A DNA stretch of 64,000 nucleotides from Rhizobiales bacterium TNE-4 (GTDB taxonomy: Bacteria; Pseudomonadota; Alphaproteobacteria; Rhizobiales; Beijerinckiaceae). Where the stretch lies: the NCBI GenBank assembly GCA_019083985.1, contig JAHRCV010000001.1:1178001-1242000 (forward strand), written 5' to 3'. The position numbers were made by a program, and so were the translations under genes. The notes under the pieces were generated by a model. It ran no database searches, was not told where the DNA came from, and saw nothing but the letters and a program-made list of their open reading frames with translations. Positions 19,660-28,630 of this stretch are shown here, piece by piece (position 1 is the first letter of the stretch; each line of letters opens with the position of its first letter).

Positions 19660-20640
19660 ATGCTTGCTTTTATTCTCCGGCGTCTCGCGCAATCGGTCGC
19701 CGTTCTTCTGACTGTCGCGATCATCGCCTTCGCGATGTTTCGCTTCGTCGGCGATCCGGTCAACCAGATCGTCAGCCTCGACACGCCTGCTGAACAGGTG
19801 GAGCAGGTCCGCAAGGATCTTGGCCTCGATAAGCCGGTCTATATCCAATTTGTGCGCTATATCGGCAATGCGCTGAAAGGCGATTTCGGTCAGTCCTATC
19901 AATTCCGCCAACCCGTGACGAAGCTCCTTGCTGAGCGCGCACCCGCGACGCTCGAACTGGCGCTGATGTCTGCTTTGTTTTCGCTCATCGTCGGCATACC
20001 GATGGGTGTCTATACGGCGCTTTATCGGAATGGCTTTGGTGCCAAGCTCTTTCAAGCGGTCTCGCTGATTGGCGTCAGCTTACCCACCTTTCTCATCGGC
20101 ATTCTGCTGATCTATCTGTTTTCGGTGCATCTCGGCTGGCTGCCGTCTTTCGGACGCGGCCAAGTGGTGAAGATCACGGATAATTGGACGACCGGACTTC
20201 TCACGCTCTCCGGCATCAAAGCCCTGATCCTACCGGCCATCACACTTGGCCTCTTCCAGATGACATTGATCATGCGGCTCGTGCGCGCTGAGATGCTGGA
20301 AGTCATGCGCACCGACTACATCAAATTCGCACGGGCGCGTGGCCTGAAAACCCGCGTCATCAATTTCGGCCATGCTTTGAAGAACACGCTTGTCCCCGTG
20401 ATCACCATCGCCGGGTTGCAGCTTGGCTCGATCATCGCGTTCGCGATCATCACCGAAACAGTGTTCCAATGGCCGGGCATGGGGGTTCTGTTCCTCAAGG
20501 CGGTGCAGAATGTCGATATTCCGATCATGGCCGCCTATCTCATGATGATTGCAGCGCTGTTCGTGCTGATTAACCTCTTCGTCGACCTGCTTTATGCAGC
20601 GGTCGATCCGCGCCTTCGCGCGACGATCCGGGAATCGTGA
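19660..20640 (+). CDS. dppB: ABC importer permease, DppB type
   Basis: 326-residue inner-membrane permease. It has six hydrophobic segments, the N-terminal helix and DLGLDKPVYIQFVRYIGNAL loop of the DppB/OppB group, and the ATPase-coupling EAA-like stretch DYIKFARARGLK (about 221-232). It forms a heterodimer with the DppC-type permease encoded next. Confidence 0.92.
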   Translation: MLAFILRRLAQSVAVLLTVAIIAFAMFRFVGDPVNQIVSLDTPAEQVEQVRKDLGLDKPVYIQFVRYIGNALKGDFGQSYQFRQPVTKLLAERAPATLELALMSALFSLIVGIPMGVYTALYRNGFGAKLFQAVSLIGVSLPTFLIGILLIYLFSVHLGWLPSFGRGQVVKITDNWTTGLLTLSGIKALILPAITLGLFQMTLIMRLVRAEMLEVMRTDYIKFARARGLKTRVINFGHALKNTLVPVITIAGLQLGSIIAFAIITETVFQWPGMGVLFLKAVQNVDIPIMAAYLMMIAALFVLINLFVDLLYAAVDPRLRATIRES

Positions 20641-20641
20641 A

Positions 20642-21583
20642 ATGACGGAGACAACAGCCCCTCACAAAGATCCGTCCTGGCTGGCGCGTGCGCTCGATAG
20701 CGACATTTGGCATTCGTTCAAATCATCGCCCGTCACAATGCTGGCCGCCTTCGTCGTCCTCGTGATGACGCTCGCCGCCCTGTTTGCGCCGCTGATTGCG
20801 CCGATGAACCCGTTTGATCCAGCGCAAGTATTCCTGATGAACGCCAATATCCCGCCGCGATGGATGAATGGCGGCGATCCGCAATTTCTGCTGGGCACGG
20901 ACGATCAGGGGCGCGATCTTTATTCAGCCATTCTCTATGGTCTGCGCGTTTCGATCTTCATCGGTGTCATCGGTGTTGCCATCGCCTGTACGCTTGGCGT
21001 GACGCTGGGTCTGGTCGCCGGCTATTTCGGCGGTCGCGTCGACAGTTTCATCATGCGTATCGCCGATGTGCAGCTCACTTTCCCGGCGATCCTGATTGCA
21101 CTGCTGATCGACGGCATTGTGCGCGGTCTCCTGAAATCTGCATCGCGCGAGGATATCGCCTTTGGCGTTCTTGTCGTCTCGATCGGCTTGGCGTTTTGGG
21201 TGCAATATGCGCGCACGGTGCGCGGATCGACGCTGGTCGAGAAAGGCCGTGATTACATTCAGGCGGCGCGGCTCGTGGGTCTTCCGGCGCCCTTGATCAT
21301 GATCCGCCACGTGCTGCCGAATGTGATCGGCCCGGTGCTTGTCATTCTCACGATCAATGTCGGTCTCGCGATCATCACCGAGGCAACCTTGTCCTTCCTC
21401 GGCGTTGGTCTGCCCCCGACGCAGCCGTCGCTTGGGACCCTGATCTCAATCGGCAACAAATATTTGTTCTCGGGTGATTGGTGGATCGTCACCTTCCCGG
21501 GAATCACGCTCGCGCTCTTCGTTCTTTCCATCAACCTTCTGGGCGATTGGCTTCGCGACGCCCTCAATCCAAAGCTCCAATGA
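20642..21583 (+). CDS. dppC: ABC importer permease, DppC type
   Basis: 313-residue partner permease. An N-terminal cytoplasmic tail precedes the first helix; the LLGTDDQGRDLYSAILYGLRVS segment after it is diagnostic of DppC/OppC. The coupling motif is DYIQAARLVGLP. ATG 20642 lies one base after the dppB stop. Confidence 0.92.
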   Translation: MTETTAPHKDPSWLARALDSDIWHSFKSSPVTMLAAFVVLVMTLAALFAPLIAPMNPFDPAQVFLMNANIPPRWMNGGDPQFLLGTDDQGRDLYSAILYGLRVSIFIGVIGVAIACTLGVTLGLVAGYFGGRVDSFIMRIADVQLTFPAILIALLIDGIVRGLLKSASREDIAFGVLVVSIGLAFWVQYARTVRGSTLVEKGRDYIQAARLVGLPAPLIMIRHVLPNVIGPVLVILTINVGLAIITEATLSFLGVGLPPTQPSLGTLISIGNKYLFSGDWWIVTFPGITLALFVLSINLLGDWLRDALNPKLQ

Positions 21584-22566
21584 CGCAACCGGTTCTCTCC
21601 GTCCGCGACCTCTCGGTCGCCTTCTTCACACGGCGCGGCGTCTTAAAGGCGCTCGACCGTGTCTCATTCGATATTGCACCGGGCGAAGTGCTCGGCGTTG
21701 TCGGTGAATCCGGCGCAGGCAAATCTTTGACCGGCCAATCGGTCATCGGCCTTCTTGAACCACCGGGACGGATTACCGGCGGCGAAATCCTCTTGCACGG
21801 CCAGCGCATCGACAACATCCCCGCCGACGAGATGCGGAAGATCCGTGGCCGCAAGATCGGCATGGTGTTTCAAGATCCGCTGACGAGCCTCAATCCGCTC
21901 TACAAGATTGGCGATCAGCTCACAGAGACGATCCTCACGCATTTGCCAGTCAGCGCGACGGAAGCGCGCCAGCGTGCGCTCGCACTCCTCACCGAGGTCG
22001 GTATCCCTTCACCCGATCGCCGCATCGATTCCTACCCGCATGAGTTTTCGGGCGGAATGCGTCAACGCGTTGTGCTCGCACTCGCTTTGTGTGCAGAGCC
22101 CGAACTCGTCATCGCCGATGAGCCGACGACAGCGCTTGACGTGTCGGTGCAGGCGCAAATCATCGCGCTGTTGAAAAAGCTCTGCCGCGAGCGTGGAACG
22201 GCAGTCATGCTAGTCACCCATGACATGGGCGTGATTGCGGAGACCGCCGATCGCGTCGCCGTGATGTATGCCGGCCGCATCGTTGAGATCGGTCCGGTCC
22301 GGGAAGTCGTGCAGAACCCGAAGCACCCTTACGCGCAAGGGTTGATGGGTGCCATCCCGACGCTTGAGGGCGGTCGTGACAAGCTCGTGCAAATCGAAGG
22401 CTCGATGCCGCAATTGAAAAACATTCCCGCGGGTTGCGCGTTCAATCCGCGCTGCCCGCATGCGTTCGCGCGCTGTTTTGTCGAAAAACCGGACCTCGTA
22501 CCGGTCGATCACAGTCGTGTCGCCTGCTACCTCTATGATGATAAACGTGCGGAGAACGCGGCATGA
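21580..22566 (+). CDS. dppD: ABC importer ATPase, DppD type
   Basis: 328-residue ATP-binding subunit. Walker A GESGAGKS, Q-loop VFQDP, signature SGGMRQRV, Walker B LVIADEPTTALD and the H-loop VTHD are all intact. The C-terminal oligopeptide/dipeptide domain carries three cysteines (AGCAFNPRCPHAFARCF) of the type that can hold an Fe-S cluster in this subfamily. The start overlaps the dppC stop by 4 bp. Confidence 0.93.
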   Translation: MTQPVLSVRDLSVAFFTRRGVLKALDRVSFDIAPGEVLGVVGESGAGKSLTGQSVIGLLEPPGRITGGEILLHGQRIDNIPADEMRKIRGRKIGMVFQDPLTSLNPLYKIGDQLTETILTHLPVSATEARQRALALLTEVGIPSPDRRIDSYPHEFSGGMRQRVVLALALCAEPELVIADEPTTALDVSVQAQIIALLKKLCRERGTAVMLVTHDMGVIAETADRVAVMYAGRIVEIGPVREVVQNPKHPYAQGLMGAIPTLEGGRDKLVQIEGSMPQLKNIPAGCAFNPRCPHAFARCFVEKPDLVPVDHSRVACYLYDDKRAENAA

Positions 22567-23561
22567 GCGCGCTCGTTGAAGTCAAGAACCTGCGCCGCAC
22601 TTTCGACGTGTCGAAGCCGTGGCTGGAGCGGGTGCTGGGTCGTGAAGGCAAGCTTGTCGTCAAGGCCGTCGATGGCGTGACCTTCAACATTCCGAAAGGC
22701 ACGACGTTCGCGCTTGTCGGTGAATCCGGCTCGGGCAAATCGACCGTCGCGCGCATGGTGGCGGGCCTGCTGCCGCCCTCCGGCGGCACGATCAGCATCG
22801 ATGGTGTCGCACTGGACAAGAAGCATGGCTATCCGAAATCACTGCGCCGTCGTTTGCAGATGATCTTTCAGGACCCTTATGCGAGCCTCGATCCGCGTTG
22901 GCGCGTGGGTGACATCATTGCCGAACCAATGCGCGCCTTCGACATCAATTCCACACGCAGCGCTGAGCAGAAGCGCGTTGCCGATTTGTTGAAGCTCGTC
23001 GGGCTGCATCCCGATTCTGCGCGGAAATTCCCGCATGAATTCTCAGGCGGTCAGCGTCAGCGTATCGCGATTGCGCGCGCACTCGCCTCCGATGCCGAAT
23101 TCATCATCTGCGACGAGCCAACGTCCGCGCTCGACGTGTCGGTGCAGGCGCAGATCCTGAACCTCATGAAGGAACTGCAGCAAAAACTTGGCCTGACCTA
23201 TCTCTTCATCAGCCATAACCTTGCCGTTGTGCGGCATATGGCAACGACGATTGGCGTGATGCATCTGGGCCGTTTGGTCGAACAGGCCCCGGCGGAAGAA
23301 CTCTTCACCGCGCCGCGCCATCCCTATACCCGCCTCTTGCTCGAATCCGTGCCCGATCTTGGCATGAGCGGGAAGCCGCGCCGGGCCATGCAGGGCGAGA
23401 TCCCCTCGCCGATCCATCCGCCGCCGGGCTGTGCCTTTAACCCGCGCTGCCCCTTTGCGAATGAGCGTTGCTTGGTGGAAGACCCGCCGGCCATTGACGG
23501 GGTCGCCTGCCATGCGGTTCAGGAAGGCCGGATCAGCGCCAAAACGCCGCTCCCTGCCTGA
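22563..23561 (+). CDS. dppF: ABC importer ATPase, DppF type
   Basis: 332-residue second ATPase, pairing with the DppD type. Walker A GESGSGKST, signature SGGQRQRI, Walker B FIICDEPTSALD and H-loop ISHN are intact. The C-terminal PPGCAFNPRCPFANERC stretch repeats the cysteine-rich end of the family. It overlaps dppD by 4 bp and closes the operon. Confidence 0.93.
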   Translation: MSALVEVKNLRRTFDVSKPWLERVLGREGKLVVKAVDGVTFNIPKGTTFALVGESGSGKSTVARMVAGLLPPSGGTISIDGVALDKKHGYPKSLRRRLQMIFQDPYASLDPRWRVGDIIAEPMRAFDINSTRSAEQKRVADLLKLVGLHPDSARKFPHEFSGGQRQRIAIARALASDAEFIICDEPTSALDVSVQAQILNLMKELQQKLGLTYLFISHNLAVVRHMATTIGVMHLGRLVEQAPAEELFTAPRHPYTRLLLESVPDLGMSGKPRRAMQGEIPSPIHPPPGCAFNPRCPFANERCLVEDPPAIDGVACHAVQEGRISAKTPLPA

Positions 23562-23622
23562 CTACCGCTTTGATCGCAGAGCCCCCATATTCAAGGACAA
23601 GAAGGATTCGAGGGAAACCCCA

Positions 23623-24591
23623 ATGTCCATGATGAAATCATCCCGTCCCGCCCGGCTGGCCATGGTGGCCGCTGCCGCTTTGGCGTTGTCGGTTGGTCCC
23701 GCGCTCGCTCAGGCCGGTAAAGGCAAGAGCATGGGTAGCCGCGGGTCGCAGACCTATTCCGCTCCGCCCTCCACCCAGACGGCGCCGAACCAGCCGCGTC
23801 CGATGGAGCGCTCCGTAACCCAGCCGCAGCAGGCACAACCCGGCGCAGCTAACCGTCCGGGTCAGGCCACACCCGCGCAGGCGCCGAGCTTCGGCAAAGC
23901 GCTGATGGGCGGCTTGCTAGGCGGCTTCCTCGGCGCAGGGCTGTTCAGCCTGCTCTCCGGCGGCGGTCTCGGCGGCTTGGGCGGCGCATTGATGATGCTG
24001 CTCCAGATCGCGCTTGTCGCAGGCCTCGTGTTCCTCGTGATCAGCTTCTTCCGCCGTCGCCAGCAGCAGCAACAGCCGGCCATGGCAACGCCGAACGGTC
24101 CGACCGTGCTCAACCGCGACATGAACCAGCCGATCGGCGGGGGCGCAGGCAATATGGGTGGCTTCGGCGCCGTTGCCGGTCGTCCCATCGAGATCGTCGG
24201 TGACGATTTCAACACCTTCGAACGCCTGCTTGGCGAGGTGCAAAGCGCGTATTCCCGCGAGGATATCGGCGCTCTGCGCATGATCGCCACGCCGGAAATG
24301 GCGGTCTATTTCGACGAGGGCCTTTCGGATACGGCTGCTCAAGGCAAGGTCGATCGCTTTGGCGAACCGAAATTGCTGCAGGGCGACCTCGCCGAGGCTT
24401 GGGCCGAAGGTGAAGACGAATACGCCACCGTGGCGATGCGCTTCGCCATGCCGGTCGCCACACTCGACCGCGCGACGCAAAAGGTCGTCTCGGGCGACCT
24501 TAACGCGCCGCGTGAATTCACCGAGATCTGGACCTTCCGCCGCGTCCGTGGCGGTCCTTGGGCGCTCTCGGCGATCCAGCAAACGGCATAA
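23623..24591 (+). CDS. Tim44-domain membrane protein
   Basis: 322 residues: N-terminal signal or anchor (1-31, ending PALAQA); a low-complexity Pro/Gln/Ala linker; a glycine-rich hydrophobic segment (FGKALMGGLLGGFLGAGLF and the next helix, about 90-145); a short RRRQQQQQ basic/Gln stretch; and a C-terminal Tim44-like domain (about 190-322, beginning FNTFERLLGEVQSAYSRED). Family members are bacterial relatives of the mitochondrial import motor Tim44; their role in alphaproteobacteria is unclear, probably membrane or envelope-associated. Confidence 0.85.
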   Translation: MSMMKSSRPARLAMVAAAALALSVGPALAQAGKGKSMGSRGSQTYSAPPSTQTAPNQPRPMERSVTQPQQAQPGAANRPGQATPAQAPSFGKALMGGLLGGFLGAGLFSLLSGGGLGGLGGALMMLLQIALVAGLVFLVISFFRRRQQQQQPAMATPNGPTVLNRDMNQPIGGGAGNMGGFGAVAGRPIEIVGDDFNTFERLLGEVQSAYSREDIGALRMIATPEMAVYFDEGLSDTAAQGKVDRFGEPKLLQGDLAEAWAEGEDEYATVAMRFAMPVATLDRATQKVVSGDLNAPREFTEIWTFRRVRGGPWALSAIQQTA

Positions 24592-24593
24592 GC

Positions 24594-25118
24594 ATGCGGT
24601 TGCTGCGTTGGGTTGCATGTCTCTGGGCAGGGATGATCTCCCTGCCCGTTTCAGCGCAAAACCCAACGCTGCAGCAGGCCTGGTTCGATTTCTACCGCTC
24701 GCAAGACCCGCAATTTCAAATGCAATGCGGGCTCGATCTTTACCGCTTTACCCGCACCATGCTCGAAGGGATCACCGCCTATTGGTTTGATCCACGGACG
24801 AATAATTGGGTGAAGCTCGAGCAGTTCACGGCTAACCAATCACTGGTTTCGTTTCAGGGCATTGGCCGCCCATTGGATAAGCTCGACCAGCTCGACATGA
24901 ACTGGTTCGCCAAGGCCGCGTATCAGCAAGGTGTCCCCGCCGACACACCGCTCGACATCAACATGCAGCAGCATATCCCGCAACGTTATTTCATCGATAT
25001 GCAGGCGGCCTACACCTATTCCAAAATCATGCCGATGACTGTGGTGCGCTTCACCGCTGGAGGGCGGCCCGTCTCCGTCACGCTGCCGGAAGCGGCAAGT
25101 CCCGCCACGCCGTGCTGA
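24594..25118 (+). CDS. Unrecognised small secreted protein
   Basis: 174 residues. Begins 2 bp after the Tim44-like gene, so likely cotranscribed. A cleavable signal peptide spans residues 1-21 (MRLLRWVACLWAGMISLPVSA). The mature part is aromatic-rich (WFDFYRSQ, AYWFDPRTNNWVKLEQF, MNWFAKAAYQQG) with two cysteines, one near the start (MQCGLD) and one at the very end, that could form a disulfide. I do not recognise the family. Envelope localisation is inferred from the signal peptide and the neighbour. Confidence 0.65.
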   Translation: MRLLRWVACLWAGMISLPVSAQNPTLQQAWFDFYRSQDPQFQMQCGLDLYRFTRTMLEGITAYWFDPRTNNWVKLEQFTANQSLVSFQGIGRPLDKLDQLDMNWFAKAAYQQGVPADTPLDINMQQHIPQRYFIDMQAAYTYSKIMPMTVVRFTAGGRPVSVTLPEAASPATPC

Positions 25119-25180
25119 TGCATTGCGCCCATGCGCGGGCGATTTGGCTGTTTCACAGTTGAGCGCCTAAGCTCAGCATC

Positions 25181-27463
25181 GTGACCGAGTCTCATGCCCT
25201 CACCGACACACGCGCCGACCCGCGTAGCCGCCGCCGCGCGGAGGACGAACGTTTTCTTCGCGGCCAAGGGCGCTACACCGCCGACCTGACTGAAGACGGC
25301 GATTTGATCGCGCTTGTTGTGCGTTCACCGCACGCGCATGCATTGATCCGCAAGATCGACACGACGCCCGCCCAACAGGTGCCAAAAGTGCGCGCTGTCT
25401 TCACGGGCGACGACCTCGTGCGCGCTGGCTTGGGGCCCCTCTCCTGTTCTCTGCCTCTGTCAGGATTGATTGTGCCAGAGCGCTTGCCGCTCGCCACGGA
25501 TCGCGTGCGGTTTATGGGTGATCCGGTGGCGTTGATCGTTGCGGAGACGCTTGCAGCCGCACAGGATGCCGCCGAAGCGCTGATCATCGACTATGACGCT
25601 CTGCCTGCGCTCATCGATCCGCGCGTGGCGCAGAACGCCGATGCACCGCTTGTTTGGACCAACGCACCTAACAACCGCGCTTTCACTTATGAGAAGGGCG
25701 ATCCGGCAGCCGTTGCTGACGCTTTTGCGATGGCGACACATATTGCAGAAATCCATTTGGTCAATAATCGCGTCGCCGCCATGGCGCTTGAGCCGCGCAC
25801 CGTGCGCGCGGTCTATGATCCCACGCGCGATCATTACACGCTGACATTATCCGCCGCTTCTATCCATCTGTTTCGTCCCGAAATCGCCAAAGTGCTGCGT
25901 GTGCGCGATGAGCAAATTGATCTCATCGTGCCCGATGCCGGTGGCGGTTTCGGTATGAAAAATGTGGCCTATCCGGAATATGCCCTGCTCGCATGGGCGG
26001 CGAAAACAATCGGGCGTGCGTTGATATGGACGGCCGACCGCTTGGAAGAGTTTTCATCCGGTGTTCATGGCCGCGATAATATCACGCACGGACGTTTGGC
26101 GCTCGATGCGAAAGGCCGTTTTCTCGCGCTCGACGTCAAGACGATTTCTAATCTCGGCGCGTATGTCAGCTCACTCGGGCCGGGCGCGGCCACGACCGCG
26201 CCAACACCGGCGATGGGTGGCGTCTACTCAATACCAGCCATGGCGATGCATGTCGAAGGCGTATTCACCCATACGGCGCCCGTCGATGCCTATCGCGGCG
26301 CTGGGAAACCGGAAGCCAATTATCTCATTGAACGGCTGATCGATATTGCGGCACGTCAATTCGGTTTCGACGCGATTGCGCTGCGGCGTATGAATTTACC
26401 GAAGCGCTATCCGCATGTGAACGCGTTCGGTTACACGATCGACAGCGGCGCGCCGCGCGATCTCCTGACGCGCGCACTTGTGCATGCGGATGTCAAAGGG
26501 TTCCGGAAACGGCAAGCCCAGTCGAAAAAACGCGGCCGTCTGCGCGGCCTTGGTGTCGCGTTTTTTCTGGAGACGTCGCGTGGCCCTGTCGGTGAGGATG
26601 CGTGGCTGAGGCTCCAACACAATGGCTTCATCGATCTTGCGGTCGGTTCGCAATCGAACGGGCAAGGTCATGAAACCAGCATGATCCAATTCGTGGCTGA
26701 CACGCTTGGCCTGCCATTTAGTGCATTTCGTTATGTGCAGGCGGACACGCGTGTCGTTCCAAGCGGCGGCGGGCATGGCGGTGCGCGTTCATTCCCGATG
26801 GCGGGACCCGCTATGGCGGAGGCCGCGGCGCGGTTCCGGATCATGCTGCTAAGTGCCGCCGGAACACTTTTGCAAGCGACCGACAGTGAATGTGAGCTCA
26901 TTACCGATGGCGTACGCCATCATCCCACAGGTCGCGTTATTTCACTCAGCGAGCTTGCGCGCGACGCCGGTGTATTCGAAGCCCATGGTCGCAATGATGC
27001 GGACCTCTACAATTTTCCGATGGGTTGCCACATTGCCGAGGTTGAGATCGACCCTGAAACCGGACGCGTCGCCTTGCTGCGTTATTCCGGGGCGGATGAT
27101 TACGGCACTCTGATCAATCCGCTTCTCGCCGAAGGCCAAGTGCATGGGGGTCTAGCCCAAGGCATCGGCCAAGCCATGCTCGAAGACATCCGTTATGACG
27201 ACAACGGCCAGCTGATCAGCGCCACCTTGATGGATTACGCCGTGCCGCGCGGCGATGATCTACCCGATTTTGAAATCGCTTTCGTCGAGAATGCGACAGC
27301 GGCCAATCCTCTTGGTGTGAAGGGTGCCGGACAGGCAGGTGCCATCGCCGCTCCGCAGACCGTGATGAATGCCATCATCGACGCGCTTGCGCCGTTTGGC
27401 GTGACCCATCTTGATATGCCCGCGACACCGGAAAAAATCTGGCGCGCAATGAACAGGACCTAG
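25181..27463 (+). CDS. Xanthine dehydrogenase/aldehyde oxidase-family molybdopterin-binding subunit, orphan, catalytic Glu replaced by Gln
   Basis: Large subunit of a molybdenum hydroxylase (CoxL/XdhB/aldehyde-oxidase superfamily), 760 residues, GTG start. The small domain is N-terminal (RRAEDERFLRGQGRYTADL onward); Mo-cofactor motifs include GGGFGMKN, the form-II-type AYRGAGKPE, and GGGHGGARSFPMAG. At the position of the universally used catalytic glutamate (GVKGxGExG in CoxL-like proteins) this protein has GVKGAGQAG, with Q718 encoded by CAG at 27332-27334. No FAD or 2Fe-2S subunit gene lies nearby. It could act with distant partners, or have another chemistry. Confidence 0.88.
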   Translation: MTESHALTDTRADPRSRRRAEDERFLRGQGRYTADLTEDGDLIALVVRSPHAHALIRKIDTTPAQQVPKVRAVFTGDDLVRAGLGPLSCSLPLSGLIVPERLPLATDRVRFMGDPVALIVAETLAAAQDAAEALIIDYDALPALIDPRVAQNADAPLVWTNAPNNRAFTYEKGDPAAVADAFAMATHIAEIHLVNNRVAAMALEPRTVRAVYDPTRDHYTLTLSAASIHLFRPEIAKVLRVRDEQIDLIVPDAGGGFGMKNVAYPEYALLAWAAKTIGRALIWTADRLEEFSSGVHGRDNITHGRLALDAKGRFLALDVKTISNLGAYVSSLGPGAATTAPTPAMGGVYSIPAMAMHVEGVFTHTAPVDAYRGAGKPEANYLIERLIDIAARQFGFDAIALRRMNLPKRYPHVNAFGYTIDSGAPRDLLTRALVHADVKGFRKRQAQSKKRGRLRGLGVAFFLETSRGPVGEDAWLRLQHNGFIDLAVGSQSNGQGHETSMIQFVADTLGLPFSAFRYVQADTRVVPSGGGHGGARSFPMAGPAMAEAAARFRIMLLSAAGTLLQATDSECELITDGVRHHPTGRVISLSELARDAGVFEAHGRNDADLYNFPMGCHIAEVEIDPETGRVALLRYSGADDYGTLINPLLAEGQVHGGLAQGIGQAMLEDIRYDDNGQLISATLMDYAVPRGDDLPDFEIAFVENATAANPLGVKGAGQAGAIAAPQTVMNAIIDALAPFGVTHLDMPATPEKIWRAMNRT

Positions 27464-27469
27464 AGTTCC

Positions 27470-28630
27470 TCAGGCGCCTGCCAGCGCCTGGGTCAAATCA
27501 TTGATCAGATCATCGCAATCTTCGACACCGACCGACAATCGGACAAGCCCGTCATCAATGCCAAGTTCCGCGCGCACTTCTGCTGGGACAGATGCGTGGG
27601 TCATGATGGCAGGATGTTCAATGAGGCTCTCGACGCCGCCCAAACTTTCGGCCAGCGTGAACAATTGGCAGCGCTCAAGAAAGCGGCGCGAGGGCTCGAG
27701 GCCGCCCTTGATCCGCGCGGTGACAATCCCGCCGAAGCCGCGCATCTGGCGTTTGGCAAGTTCATGCTGCGGGTGGGAGGCAAGCCCCGGATAGATCACA
27801 GTGTCGACCGCTTGATGGCTCTCAAGAAACTGCGCAATCCGCAAAGCGCTGGCGCAATGGCGTTCCATACGGAGTGAGAGCGTTTTCAAACCACGCAAAG
27901 CGAGGAAGGAATCGAACGGGCCTGAAATTGCGCCAACCGCATTTTGCAGAAAGGCCAAGCGCTCGCGCAGCTCGGCGTTCTCACCAACAACCACCGTGCC
28001 GCCGACCATATCCGAATGGCCATTCAGATATTTCGTTGTCGAGTGCACGACGAGGTCAAATCCGAATTCGAGCGGACGTTGCACGAAGGGGCTCGCAAAC
28101 GTGTTGTCAGCGACGAGCCAAAGATCGCGCCCTTGCTTCAAAGAGGCGATGGCCGCGAGATCAGCCAACTTCAAAAGCGGATTGGTCGGTGTTTCGACCC
28201 AGATCATTTTCGTCTCGGGCCGCAACGCAGCACGGATCGCTTCCGTATTTCCGAGATCGACATAGGTGACGTCGAGCGCCGCCGAACGGCGGCGCACCCG
28301 CTCAAACAGGCGCCGCGTGCCACCATAAAGATCGTCGGACGCGACGATGTGTGCACCGTGATCGAGCGTATCGAGAATGGTCGCGGTCGCTGCGAGACCA
28401 GAGGCAAACGCAAAGCCTTGCGTGCCCCCTTCGAGATCGGCGATGCAGCGCTCATACGCCATGCGGGTCGGGTTCTGCGACCGCGCATATTCATAGCCCT
28501 TATGCTGGCCGGGGCTTTCCTGCGCGAAGGTTGACGTCGCATAGATCGGCATCATCACCGCGCCTGTCGTTGGGTCGGGCGATTGGCCGGCGTGAATGCA
28601 GCGGGTGGAAAAGGCGAGACGGTTCTTCAT
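27470..28630 (-). CDS. Cystathionine gamma-lyase/gamma-synthase family PLP enzyme
   Basis: 386-residue Cys/Met-metabolism PLP enzyme. It has the N-terminal YARSQNPTR motif, the DNTFASP segment, and the PLP lysine in VVHSTTKYLNGHSD. It starts within the cystathionine beta-synthase stop (4-bp overlap), so the pair should run reverse transsulfuration, homocysteine to cysteine, with this enzyme as the gamma-lyase. Gamma-synthase activity cannot be excluded from sequence. Confidence 0.88.
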   Translation of the reverse strand: MKNRLAFSTRCIHAGQSPDPTTGAVMMPIYATSTFAQESPGQHKGYEYARSQNPTRMAYERCIADLEGGTQGFAFASGLAATATILDTLDHGAHIVASDDLYGGTRRLFERVRRRSAALDVTYVDLGNTEAIRAALRPETKMIWVETPTNPLLKLADLAAIASLKQGRDLWLVADNTFASPFVQRPLEFGFDLVVHSTTKYLNGHSDMVGGTVVVGENAELRERLAFLQNAVGAISGPFDSFLALRGLKTLSLRMERHCASALRIAQFLESHQAVDTVIYPGLASHPQHELAKRQMRGFGGIVTARIKGGLEPSRRFLERCQLFTLAESLGGVESLIEHPAIMTHASVPAEVRAELGIDDGLVRLSVGVEDCDDLINDLTQALAGA

